The position numbers and the translations under genes were made by a program. A stretch of 8,013 nt of DNA from assembly GCA_002352145.1 (NCBI GenBank), contig DEHX01000113.1:26288-34300 (forward strand). Reading direction: 5' to 3'. The notes beneath the pieces are model-generated. The model searched no databases. It worked only from the letters and a program-made list of their open reading frames with translations, and was not told the DNA's origin. The DNA comes from Chitinophagaceae bacterium UBA2789 (GTDB lineage: Bacteria > Bacteroidota > Bacteroidia > Chitinophagales > Chitinophagaceae). This document shows, piece after piece, positions 1-6,846 of the stretch. Numbering within the stretch: the first letter of the stretch is position 1; each line of letters begins with the position of its first letter.

Positions 1-480
1 CTGGTATTCTTCTATCAATATTAACTGGCCGGCTAATGCATCCAATACCTGTCGCTGAAAATCCGTTTCACCTAATTCTAACGTATCAAACTGCTGGTGA
101 AGGTCGATCAGCAAACTGCTTAACTGCTGCAACTGAACCAGGTTAACCGGTGTGTCGTTTATAAAAGCCCTTGACTTTCCATTTGTACCAATCTCCCGGC
201 GCAACACCACTTCTTCCTCTGCATCGAGTTCATTTGCTTTGAGAAAATCCGTTACTTCCTTTTTACTATTCCCTGAAAAAGTTCCTTCCACGATGCATTT
301 CTTCTCTTTGTTCACTAAGGAAGAAGAATCGGCTCTTTCTCCCAATATCAAACCAAGAGCGCCGATTATGATGGATTTACCGGCACCTGTTTCCCCGGTA
401 ATGATGCTGAGCTTGCCGGAAAAATCAATTTCCAGTTCATCAATGATGGCATAGTTATTTATAGAAAGCCTCGTAAGCAT
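1..480 (-). CDS. recN: DNA repair protein RecN, N-terminal part (cut by window edge)
   Basis: RecN is a cytosolic SMC-like ATPase that acts early in the repair of DNA double-strand breaks. The 160 codons visible are open from the ATG at 480 to the window edge and give the N-terminal half of the ATPase head. The start (MLTRLSINNYAIIDELEIDF) is typical of the family. A Walker A motif, GETGAGKS, lies at residues 29-36, followed by ILGERAD (45-51), the conserved REIGTNGKSRAFIND stretch (96-110) and LIDLHQQFDTLELGE (124-138), the Bacteroidota version of the usual IHGQHE region. The coiled coil, the ABC signature and Walker B lie outside the window. The 139-bp gap upstream, with a terminator and a candidate promoter, suggests that recN has its own promoter. 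The identification is firm; only completeness cannot be judged. Confidence 0.96.
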   Translation of the reverse strand, partial: MLTRLSINNYAIIDELEIDFSGKLSIITGETGAGKSIIIGALGLILGERADSSSLVNKEKKCIVEGTFSGNSKKEVTDFLKANELDAEEEVVLRREIGTNGKSRAFINDTPVNLVQLQQLSSLLIDLHQQFDTLELGETDFQRQVLDALAGQLILIEEYQ

Positions 481-522
481 TGAAGAGGCAAATTAGTGGT
501 TTACCACGAATGGCACAAATAG

Positions 523-550
523 CAAAGTTGCTCCGAATAGAATCAAACAA
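523..550 (-). promoter_or_regulatory. Candidate Bacteroidota-type promoter for recN
   Basis: Read on the minus strand, TTG (548-550) is followed after 17 nt by CAACTTTG (523-530). This differs at one position from the -7 consensus TAnnTTTG used by the Bacteroidota primary sigma factor. Initiation would fall roughly at 516-518, leaving a leader of about 37 nt before the recN ATG at 480. The site lies just downstream of the terminator of the preceding gene pair, which is where a recN promoter would be expected. Such short motifs arise easily by chance in AT-rich DNA, so this is tentative. Confidence 0.35.
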
Positions 551-568
551 TTCGATTGCGTGAAAATA

Positions 569-596
569 AATAAGCCCCGCAAATGCGGGGCTTATT
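569..596 (-). terminator. Perfect 12-bp intrinsic terminator hairpin
   Basis: AATAAGCCCCGC (569-580) and GCGGGGCTTATT (585-596) are perfectly complementary around a 4-nt loop. The stem has a GC core flanked by AT pairs. On the minus strand the hairpin starts 23 nt after the stop of the zinc-ribbon gene and is followed by TATTTTCA, a modest T-rich tail. It therefore most likely ends the Nif3/zinc-ribbon transcript before recN. The sequence is nearly symmetric, but no plus-strand gene runs into it. Confidence 0.85.
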
Positions 597-619
597 ATAT
601 TAAATAGTTATAGAAAGTC

Positions 620-1375
620 TTATTTCACTTCTACATTGTTGTGCAACTCCTCATCTACCAGGATGCGGCCGCAGTTTTCGCAAATCATCACTTTTTTGTG
701 CTGGCGGATCTCACTTTGCTTTTGTGGGGGAATTGCATTAAAGCAACCACCACAGGCATCTCTTTCAACGGGCACCACGGCCAAACCATTGCGGTAGCTT
801 TTGCGGATCTTTTCGTAGCTGGCCAGCAGACGGGAGTCTACATGTTCCCTTGCTTCCACTGCCAGTTTATTGAAATGCTTTTCTTCTTTCTCGTTGGCCA
901 CGATAATTTTTTCCAGTTCACCTTTCTTGGTAGACAGTACGCCTTCTTTAACAGAAATATTTTTCTTTGCCTTTTCGAGCAAAACTGCTTTTTCGGCTAT
1001 TTCTTCTGTAGCGTCTTTGATATGTTTTTCCGCCAACTTGATCTCCAGCTGCTGCATTTCTATCTCTTTGTTGATCGCTTCAAACTCACGGTTGTTCTTT
1101 ACGTTAGCACTTTGCTTCTCGTATTTTTTGATCAGGGCTTCAGACTCTTTGATGGCATTTTTCCGCTGCTCAATAAATTCAGTAACACCATTGATCTCTT
1201 CTTCGATGCGGGTCTGGCGGGCATGTAAACCAGTGATTTCATCTTCCAGGTCAGCCACTTCCATGGGCAATTCGCCTTTCAGGATATGGAGTTCATCCAG
1301 TTTACTTTCAATCTTCTGAAGGGTAACAAGTGAGGTGAGTTTTTCTTCTACGGAAAATTCTTTGACGTGTGCCAT
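620..1375 (-). CDS. COG1579-family coiled-coil C4 zinc-ribbon protein
   Basis: This 251-residue cytosolic protein matches the COG1579 (DUF164) family in length and layout. Residues from about 12 to 195 form a long charged helical region with coiled-coil character, containing the family's conserved stretch NVKNNREFEAINKEIE (91-106). A C-terminal zinc ribbon follows, with two cysteine pairs: C208-G-G-C211 and C232-E-N-C235. The ATG at 1375 starts directly after the 22-bp gap to the Nif3-like gene, so the two are probably co-transcribed, and a strong hairpin follows the stop. The biochemical role is poorly defined. Chlamydial homologues (CdsZ) have been linked to type III secretion, and others are annotated only as putative nucleic-acid-binding proteins. 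Nothing here points to secretion, so no specific function is assigned. Family membership is confident. Confidence 0.92.
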   Translation of the reverse strand: MAHVKEFSVEEKLTSLVTLQKIESKLDELHILKGELPMEVADLEDEITGLHARQTRIEEEINGVTEFIEQRKNAIKESEALIKKYEKQSANVKNNREFEAINKEIEMQQLEIKLAEKHIKDATEEIAEKAVLLEKAKKNISVKEGVLSTKKGELEKIIVANEKEEKHFNKLAVEAREHVDSRLLASYEKIRKSYRNGLAVVPVERDACGGCFNAIPPQKQSEIRQHKKVMICENCGRILVDEELHNNVEVK

Positions 1376-1397
1376 TGTTTATGTTTGTTTTAGAGGC

Positions 1398-2492
1398 TCA
1401 GAAGTAATGAACCGGGTTGGTTCTTACCCCTGTTTTAAGGACGGCAAAGGTAGGGAATTTTTGCTCTAAAAACTCCTGCAGCAGGTTGATGGTGAACTGC
1501 TCACTTTCATAGTGACCCACATCAGCAATAAGTAGCCGTCCGTTGGCATCAAAAAATTCATGGTACTTAATATCAGCTGTAATATAGGCATCAACACCGA
1601 CTGCTAAAGCTTTGGAAATCAAGAAGCTTCCAGCTCCGCCACAGATAGCTACTTTTTTTACAGCCTTATTAAGATAAGCCGTGTGGCGTACCACCGGCAC
1701 ACCAAAAACCCTTTTGATCCGTGCCAGGAATTTCTTTTCATCCAGTGAGGCAGGCAATTCGCCGATAACTCCCGAACCAAAGCCCTGGTATTTGTTGGAA
1801 AGAGGAAAAATGTCGTAGGCCACCTCTTCATAGGTATGTGCAGCCTTCATAGCCGAAACCAGCTGGCTTTCAAGCCAGACCGGAAAGATGACTTCGATCT
1901 TTACTTCCTGCTCTTTATGACGCTTTCCTCTTTGACCGATTTTGGGATTGGCGGCTGATCCCGGCTTAAAGGTGCCGGTTCCTTCCGTATTGAAACTGCA
2001 TTCGCTATAGTTACCAATCTGGCCTCCGCCGGCAGCAAATATGGCATCCCGCACCGCATCCGCATTGTTTCCAGGAGCAAATGTTACCAGTTTTTTAAGT
2101 GTGCTTTCTTTTTCAGCCAACAGGGAAATATTTTTTAAACCCAGCATGATTGCAATTTTCCCGTTTACTCCCTCGATCACATTATCCAGGTTGGTATGTA
2201 TGGCGTAAATAGCAATATCATTTTTTATAGCGGTTATAATAGTTTTTTCAACATAATTTTTTCCATTAATTTTTTTTAACCCGCTGAACACTATGGGATG
2301 ATGTGCAACTATGAGATTACATTTTTTCTGCACAGCTTCTTTTACCACTTCTTCGGTAACATCGAGTGCACAAATTATTCCTTTACACTTCCAGGACGCC
2401 TGACCGGTAATGAGCCCTGCATTATCATAATGTTCTTGCAAGGAGGGATGCGCAAGCGATTCCAGTACATCAACAACAGCAGATATTGTCAT
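1398..2492 (-). CDS. Nif3-like dinuclear metal centre protein with PII-like insert (YqfO type)
   Basis: This is a member of the NIF3 family, cytosolic proteins that form toroidal hexamers with a two-metal site. It is often annotated as GTP cyclohydrolase I type 2 homologue, but the physiological substrate is unsettled. The metal-binding landmarks are present: AHHPIVF with HHP at 64-66, HTNLDNVIEGVN beginning at H99, and GHYESE near the C-terminus (326-331). Between them, at about residues 130-230, lies the PII/CutA-like insert that distinguishes the long (about 365-residue) YqfO type from short YbgI types. The insert includes GGGQIGNYSECSFNTEGTGTF and AHTYEEVAYDIFPL. In that last motif a Thr replaces the Pro usual in HPYEE. 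The ATG at 2492 gives the family-typical N-terminus (MTISAVVDVLESLAHPSLQE), 364 residues in all. The gene is followed after 22 bp by the COG1579 gene, a recurrent bacterial pairing. Confidence 0.95.
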   Translation of the reverse strand: MTISAVVDVLESLAHPSLQEHYDNAGLITGQASWKCKGIICALDVTEEVVKEAVQKKCNLIVAHHPIVFSGLKKINGKNYVEKTIITAIKNDIAIYAIHTNLDNVIEGVNGKIAIMLGLKNISLLAEKESTLKKLVTFAPGNNADAVRDAIFAAGGGQIGNYSECSFNTEGTGTFKPGSAANPKIGQRGKRHKEQEVKIEVIFPVWLESQLVSAMKAAHTYEEVAYDIFPLSNKYQGFGSGVIGELPASLDEKKFLARIKRVFGVPVVRHTAYLNKAVKKVAICGGAGSFLISKALAVGVDAYITADIKYHEFFDANGRLLIADVGHYESEQFTINLLQEFLEQKFPTFAVLKTGVRTNPVHYF

Positions 2493-2604
2493 ATTCAACC
2501 TTTTGGCTATTTATAATTATATGGATTAAATGTTTATGACGGAAAGTTAAGTATTTGACTGGTTGGCTGCTTCTAAAAAGCCTCTTTTTGTTATCTTTAA
2601 AACT
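2493..2604. promoter_or_regulatory. Divergent intergenic region (Nif3-like / YitT)
   Basis: This AT-rich gap of 112 bp separates two divergent genes and must hold a promoter for each. On the plus strand TATCTTTA (2592-2599) matches the -7 consensus TAnnTTTG except for its last base, but no TTG sits at the right spacing; the nearest candidate, TTC at 2571-2573, has an 18-nt spacer. On the minus strand TAACTTTC (plus positions 2542-2549) also differs from the consensus only at its last base, again without a good upstream element. Neither promoter is defined with confidence. No operator-like long inverted repeat is visible. Confidence 0.4.
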
Positions 2605-3585
2605 ATGGGAATAAATCCGCAGCACCAGAGTATTATTATTGAAGGAGTGAAGAAAACACTTGGTCAAAAAGAAAGCGGTAACCTGTCTCGTTACGTACAA
2701 GCCAAGGAAGCCTGGAAGATCAGGAAAACATTTAACAGGGAAGTCAAGTCTGCTTTTCTAATGATCCTTGGAATCATGTCTGCAGGTTTTGGATTGAAGG
2801 GATTCCTGATTCCCAATAAACTGGTTGACGGAGGCACAATGGGAATTTCGCTGCTGACCAACCGGGAGACCGACCTCTCTCTCTCCCTTTTGATCGTTTT
2901 GATCAATTTGCCATTTATACTAATAGCCTGGCAGCAGATCGGCAAAATATTCAGCATCAAAAGTATCATTGCCATAAGCCTGCTGGCTTTGGTAGTAGCC
3001 ATATTTCCTTACCCCGTCATCACTCAAGACAAATTACTGATCGCTGTCTTTGGCGGATTCTTTTTAGGTGCCGGAATAGGCCTTAGTATCCGGGGCGGCG
3101 GTGTGATCGATGGCACTGAGGTTATGGCCATATTCTTAAGCCGGAAAAACAGTCTTAGTGTAGGTGATTTTATCCTCATTTTTAATATTATCATCTTTTC
3201 AGTTGCGGCATACCTGATTGATATGGAAACTGCCCTTTACTCTGTATTGATCTACATGTCTGCTTCCAAAACAGTAGACTTTGTACTGGACGGTATTGAA
3301 GAGTTTACCGGGGTCACTATTATTTCTCCGCACAGTGATGAAATTGCCCACTTTATCAAAGATAAAATGGGAAGAGGCCTGACCGTTTATTCCGGTAAAA
3401 GAGGCTTTGGCAAAAGAGGTGAAAGCTATACCAACACAGACATCATTTTTACTGTGGTAACACGACTGGAAATAAGCCGGCTGACAACCGAAGTGGAAAA
3501 AATTGACCCGCATGCCTTTGTGGTGATGCAAAGTATCAGGGACACTAAAGGTGGTATGGTAAAGAAAAAGCCCCTGGCACATTGA
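2605..3585 (+). CDS. YitT-family integral membrane protein (DUF161 + DUF2179)
   Basis: This 326-residue protein has the YitT layout: a hydrophobic DUF161 region and then a soluble C-terminal DUF2179 domain. About five membrane segments are visible, at residues 50-70, 92-110, 118-135, 143-162 and 187-204. Family motifs are GFLIPNKLVDGGTMGISLL (66-84) and RGGGVIDGTEVMAIFLSRK (163-181). The C-terminal domain runs from about 233 to 315 and contains GRGLTVYSGKRGFGKRGES and DPHAFVVMQSI. Its transport substrate or function is unknown in the family. The ATG at 2605 is preferred over a TTG 42 bp upstream because a -7-like box lies between them and ATG is the commoner start. Even with the ATG start, the polar N-terminal extension before the first membrane segment is about 48 residues, longer than I expect for YitT. 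It stands alone on its strand, with the DinB gene 114 bp downstream. Confidence 0.9.
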   Translation: MGINPQHQSIIIEGVKKTLGQKESGNLSRYVQAKEAWKIRKTFNREVKSAFLMILGIMSAGFGLKGFLIPNKLVDGGTMGISLLTNRETDLSLSLLIVLINLPFILIAWQQIGKIFSIKSIIAISLLALVVAIFPYPVITQDKLLIAVFGGFFLGAGIGLSIRGGGVIDGTEVMAIFLSRKNSLSVGDFILIFNIIIFSVAAYLIDMETALYSVLIYMSASKTVDFVLDGIEEFTGVTIISPHSDEIAHFIKDKMGRGLTVYSGKRGFGKRGESYTNTDIIFTVVTRLEISRLTTEVEKIDPHAFVVMQSIRDTKGGMVKKKPLAH

Positions 3586-3609
3586 TAATTCAGCATACAT
3601 GTTACAAAA

Positions 3610-3637
3610 TTGATATTGTCTGAATGGAAATACTTTG
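3610..3637 (+). promoter_or_regulatory. Candidate promoter for the DinB-superfamily gene
   Basis: TTG (3610-3612) is followed after 18 nt by TACTTTG (3631-3637), which resembles the Bacteroidota -7 element TAnnTTTG with one spacer base missing. Initiation near 3643-3645 would leave a leader of about 55 nt before the ATG at 3700. Its position in the 114-bp gap after the YitT gene supports separate transcription of the DinB gene. The evidence is a motif match only. Confidence 0.35.
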
Positions 3638-3699
3638 TAACTTTCCTTTCCCGCCCTCTGGATAGCTTCCATATCCCATTAACCGACAAAACAGTTGTT

Positions 3700-4323
3700 A
3701 TGATCAAACGTAAAATGGGCCGCTATCTTCTCACCTTACTGGTTGTTACCGGCCTGGCAGGCACTATAGAAGATAATACAATTTCCAAATCAGAAAGGAA
3801 ATATTCCATCACCCTGATGAAAGAAACATATAAAGAAGCTGTGAAAGCCACAAAAGGTCTGTCGGAAGCACAACTCAACTTTAAAGCAGCGCCGGATAAA
3901 TGGTCAGTTAAAGACTGCATTTACCATATTGCTGCTGTAGAAAAAATGCTGTGGGGAATGTTTGAAGGAGCTATGAAGGCCCCAGCCAACCCTGAGAAAC
4001 GGTCTGAAATAAAATTATCAGATGAGCAGGTAGTGAATATGGTAGAGGACAGAAGCCGAAAAGTACAGGCACCTGAACCAGCACAACCCAGGAATACCGG
4101 TTACAGTTCACTTGACGACGCATTGGCAGATTTTAAGAAAACAAGAGGGGAGCATATCAAATACATGAAGACCTCCACAGAGGATATGCGTAATCATGTA
4201 GTGCAAACTCCTGTGGGATGGCTTGATTGCTACCAGGTATACCTGTTCATTGCTGCACACAGTAACCGTCATACACAACAAATAAATGAAGTGAAAAAGG
4301 ACCCCTCCTTCCCTTCTAAGTGA
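3700..4323 (+). CDS. DinB-superfamily protein with N-terminal signal-like segment
   Basis: This 207-residue protein belongs to the DinB/YfiT-like four-helix-bundle superfamily (DinB_2 type), whose members usually bind a divalent metal through three histidines. Candidate ligands are H76 in CIYHIAAVEK and the pair H187/H191 in AAHSNRHTQQI, the typical HxxxH at the last helix. The motif LNFKAAPDKWSVKDCIYHIA (59-78) is characteristic. Some superfamily members are thiol-dependent transferases, but the substrate here cannot be read from the sequence. The N-terminus has a basic start (MIKRKMGR) and a hydrophobic run (YLLTLLVVTGLAG, 9-21), with possible signal peptidase cleavage after A20. Export to the periplasm is therefore likely, and there is no lipobox cysteine. 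The ATG at 3700 is chosen over an in-frame TTG at 3610 because that TTG lies in the candidate promoter and would bury the signal segment. A terminator region follows closely. Confidence 0.88.
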   Translation: MIKRKMGRYLLTLLVVTGLAGTIEDNTISKSERKYSITLMKETYKEAVKATKGLSEAQLNFKAAPDKWSVKDCIYHIAAVEKMLWGMFEGAMKAPANPEKRSEIKLSDEQVVNMVEDRSRKVQAPEPAQPRNTGYSSLDDALADFKKTRGEHIKYMKTSTEDMRNHVVQTPVGWLDCYQVYLFIAAHSNRHTQQINEVKKDPSFPSK

Positions 4324-4332
4324 CTTCAACTC

Positions 4333-4351
4333 TTTTTCAACAGTTGAAAAA
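4333..4351. repeat. AT-rich perfect inverted repeat in convergent gap
   Basis: TTTTTCAA (4333-4340) and TTGAAAAA (4344-4351) are exact complements around a 3-nt loop. The repeat starts 10 nt after the DinB stop. It is too AT-rich to be a strong terminator by itself, but it directly precedes a GC-rich hairpin, so the two may form a compound 3' structure. Being symmetric, it is present on transcripts from either side. Confidence 0.6.
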
Positions 4352-4354
4352 CCT

Positions 4355-4384
4355 GGCCCCTTGTTCCCGTAAGAACAGGGGGTC
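4355..4384. terminator. Terminator-like hairpin between convergent genes
   Basis: GGCCCCTTGTTC (4355-4366) pairs with GAACAGGGGGTC (4373-4384) around the 6-nt loop CCGTAA. This gives a 12-bp stem with two G-U wobbles when read on the plus strand. It is followed on the plus strand by TTAGTTTT, a short U-rich tail, so it best fits termination of the DinB transcript. On the minus strand it begins 6 nt beyond the stop of the 804-residue gene and is followed by GTTTTTCAAC, so it could also end that operon. Confidence 0.75.
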
Positions 4385-4390
4385 TTAGTT

Positions 4391-6805
4391 TTAAAATACT
4401 TTCTGAATTCCCGGAATAATTTTTTCCAGGTAAAGCAATTTGCCATCCGCAGTCATTCCTTCAGCAACGATTTTAATGGATTTTGCTCTGTCATTATTAA
4501 AAAAAACAACCGGGATTTGTACATCCTTGCCTTCAGCAATAATGTCAGGCTGCCATAGCAGCGTTATTCTTTTATCCTCTTTTGTGTCTGCTGCTTTTAC
4601 AGAATAATCCGGTGAATAAAACTCTTTCACAACAGCATATCCCTTGAATATTATTGCATCAGATGATACAGCTGAGTAACCAGAAAATTCTGCCCCTTTT
4701 TTTGTGTAAACAGCCAATACACCACCCACCCCATTTCCTTCGGCACCAAAAAATGAACTGTATACTTTTATCATTGCTACCTGGCTGGCAGGTATAGTTG
4801 CCAGAAGCCTGCCGTCTACCTGCATTTCGTCCAGGTATAAAGTCATAGGTATGGCACCTCCTGTCAGCGAGAAACGCTGACGGTAATACAATGTATAATT
4901 TAGCCCGTCTTTTCTTACAGAAACGCCTGCCACCCGCCCTTGTATATAATCGAAGATATTATTCTGGTAAATCTTTTCATTTGTATTTACCAGATCAATT
5001 GTCTTTGCAGAAATTCCTGAGAACATACCGGTTACATATTTTTCTTCCAGTTCCTGTAATGGTGATTTTTTTCGGACTTTTACAGTAATTCCGGTAAGAA
5101 GTTGTCCTTCTGCTTTTAAAATATTCTCATAATCAAAAGCAAGTTTGTTTTTTATCTTGTCAGAAAGAAGGCTACTGCCAGAAAAAAACTTATTCCTGTC
5201 TGCTGGGCTTATTATATATGCTGTACGGACAGAGTCAACGTCGGCTTTAACATCAAGCCATTTTTTTTTCTTCTCGCTTATATCACTGAAAAGGAATCTT
5301 GCGGTGCCGGAAAAAATCATTGAGTCCAGCCGAAAACTTCCCGTATTGTCTGTATTGATCATTTGCATACTGCTGCTTACCGAATCCTGTAAGCTGGACA
5401 TCATAAGCAAAAGTTCTTTATCTGAGAGGGCCTTTTTGGTATCCCGTATTTTGATTTGCCCGCTAACTGTTATAAATCCCGGATCCCTGTAAACAGGGGT
5501 TGCTGTTGCTAATTTTTCGACTTCTGTCCACTTAAACCTTCTCCAGCCATTCACCATCATTACAAGGTCAAGTCCATTTTTTGCAGAATCTGGTGCTGCA
5601 GTAAAATACCAAGCAGGGTTATGTATGTTACCTCTTAAATCAGAAGTAAGCAAGAGGGAAGTAATAATATTTGGTGCCTGCTTTTCGCCTGTCTCGTAAT
5701 CTGCATCAATAACTGCAAGGGAAAAATTACCAGCCACAGAATCAGGAAAAGACAGGGTGAACCTGTTTTTTCCCCGCTTAATAAGATTTATGGTATCTGT
5801 AACTAGTGTTGCGGTTTGCAAATATTCTTTGTTATTCACAAATACAAGACGTTCGGCAAGCGGTAACCCGTTTTCGCTGAAAACGGTAAGATGCAATACC
5901 CCCGAGCGAAGCTGACGAGTGTCGATAAAGCCCGTTATATCATTTCTCGACTTTTCCAGTTTCTTTCGCAGAACCGTACGGTGTTGCATCAGTCCAACGA
6001 TATATGCTGCCCTGAAAGTTGTATCGTTCCATCGCTGATATATTTCAAAGTCATTACCCTTTTCTGCCGGCAATAACCTGAAAACGATTCCCTCGGTATT
6101 AGCCGGTGGCAGATAATATTTATTTTGCCCCGGATCCTCATTGATTACCGCATAGTACCGAACATTAGCCAATGGAATTACATCAAAAAATCCCATTCCG
6201 TCATGATACGTATTAAAAGTAGTAATGGTATCCCCTTTGCTATTCATTATATGACCCGACAGATTCAGCGGCAATCCATTCTCGTCAGTAATTTTAAAAG
6301 ATACTGTATTCGGGAAGCCTGCAATAAAGTTGCCGCTTTCAGGAAACAATTCCATTCTGACTTTTTTATCACCTGCTTCCTTTATCACTGGGCTTTTACC
6401 CACAATTCCTATGGTTCTGCTGAAAAGAAAATCATGATCATGGTTAAGCATGGTGGGCGAATAAGCCCTTAAAATGTATGAACCGGAAGAAATGGAATCC
6501 GGTATTTCAAACTGGCCTTTTGCCGCACCATATACAACTGGCCATGCTTTCCGGGAAATCAACTGCCCGTTGATGTTTACCAGATCGGTAAGCAATGTGG
6601 TACTGATAGTATCCGGAAAATAATCTGAACTAAGGTAGGCTTTGAACCAAATCGTTTCGCCACCGGAATAATTATCCCTGTCAGTCTGCAGGTATACTTT
6701 CTCAAGAGGCGATTTGTCAGCCCATTTATTAATAAAATATTCTGGTTGCTGGCACTTAACGGAATATACTGCCAGTAACAATACGCTGATTAAAAAGAAT
6801 TTCAT
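4391..6805 (-). CDS. Exported MG2-like / TonB plug-domain protein without a barrel
   Basis: This 804-residue protein is probably periplasmic or outer-membrane associated. It starts with a signal peptide (MKFFLISVLLLAVYSVKC, likely cleaved near residue 18). Residues 33-136 resemble the MG2 domain of alpha-2-macroglobulins: LEKVYLQTDRDNYSGGETIW, then KGQFEIPDSISSGSYILRAY. Further beta-rich stretches follow, with repeated ENGLPL motifs at 175-180 and 311-316. DLVMMVNGWRRFKW (413-426) introduces the C-terminal half. The linker KKSPLQELEEKY (579-590) precedes a region matching the TonB-dependent receptor plug: NIFDYIQGRVAGV (616-628), YLDEMQVDG (657-665), IPASQVAMIKVY (671-682) and GVGGVLAVYTKKG (692-704). 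Only about 100 residues follow, so there is no room for a 22-strand barrel and it cannot be a transporter alone. It is the second gene of a tandem paralogous pair. Its partner and substrate are unknown. Such proteins are usually annotated only by the plug domain. Confidence 0.85.
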   Translation of the reverse strand: MKFFLISVLLLAVYSVKCQQPEYFINKWADKSPLEKVYLQTDRDNYSGGETIWFKAYLSSDYFPDTISTTLLTDLVNINGQLISRKAWPVVYGAAKGQFEIPDSISSGSYILRAYSPTMLNHDHDFLFSRTIGIVGKSPVIKEAGDKKVRMELFPESGNFIAGFPNTVSFKITDENGLPLNLSGHIMNSKGDTITTFNTYHDGMGFFDVIPLANVRYYAVINEDPGQNKYYLPPANTEGIVFRLLPAEKGNDFEIYQRWNDTTFRAAYIVGLMQHRTVLRKKLEKSRNDITGFIDTRQLRSGVLHLTVFSENGLPLAERLVFVNNKEYLQTATLVTDTINLIKRGKNRFTLSFPDSVAGNFSLAVIDADYETGEKQAPNIITSLLLTSDLRGNIHNPAWYFTAAPDSAKNGLDLVMMVNGWRRFKWTEVEKLATATPVYRDPGFITVSGQIKIRDTKKALSDKELLLMMSSLQDSVSSSMQMINTDNTGSFRLDSMIFSGTARFLFSDISEKKKKWLDVKADVDSVRTAYIISPADRNKFFSGSSLLSDKIKNKLAFDYENILKAEGQLLTGITVKVRKKSPLQELEEKYVTGMFSGISAKTIDLVNTNEKIYQNNIFDYIQGRVAGVSVRKDGLNYTLYYRQRFSLTGGAIPMTLYLDEMQVDGRLLATIPASQVAMIKVYSSFFGAEGNGVGGVLAVYTKKGAEFSGYSAVSSDAIIFKGYAVVKEFYSPDYSVKAADTKEDKRITLLWQPDIIAEGKDVQIPVVFFNNDRAKSIKIVAEGMTADGKLLYLEKIIPGIQKVF

Positions 6806-6846
6806 AATAAGACAAGGAGGCTAATTAATAATTATGCTTTTAGTTT
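6806..6846 (-). other. Short spacer between tandem paralogs
   Basis: These 41 bp separate the two paralogous genes. There is no terminator hairpin and no match to the TAnnTTTG promoter box, which supports co-transcription of the pair. The only structure is TAATTA-T-TAATTA when read on the minus strand (plus 6822-6834), a short symmetric AT repeat of doubtful meaning. No Shine-Dalgarno precedes the downstream ATG on the minus strand, as is usual in Bacteroidota. Confidence 0.5.

Noticed and set aside
152..454. Plus-strand open frame within recN
   Set aside because: The opposite strand encodes unmistakable RecN with Walker A; the plus frame is a serine-rich shadow.
641..1319. Long plus-strand open frames opposite the zinc-ribbon gene
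   Set aside because: They are rich in Phe, Ser and Leu, as expected from the complement of a lysine/glutamate-rich coiled coil, and show no domain motif; antisense shadows.
2493..2498. TTG start six bases upstream for the Nif3-like gene
   Set aside because: The ATG at 2492 gives the family-typical N-terminus; the TTG adds only two residues and has no better initiation context.
2575..2589. AAAAAG-CCT-CTTTTT hairpin before the YitT gene as a terminator
   Set aside because: Only six bp and mostly A-T, with no gene reading into it; probably chance in AT-rich DNA.
2563..2604. Upstream TTG start for the YitT gene
   Set aside because: It lies upstream of a -7-like promoter box and would lengthen an already long N-terminus; the ATG at 2605 is simpler.
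3610..3699. TTG start adding 30 residues to the DinB protein
   Set aside because: The stretch overlaps a candidate promoter, looks non-coding, and would place the signal-like segment internally.
3199..3707. Minus-strand frames across the end of the YitT gene and the gap before DinB
   Set aside because: They have no recognisable domain and overlap the well-supported YitT coding frame; shadows.
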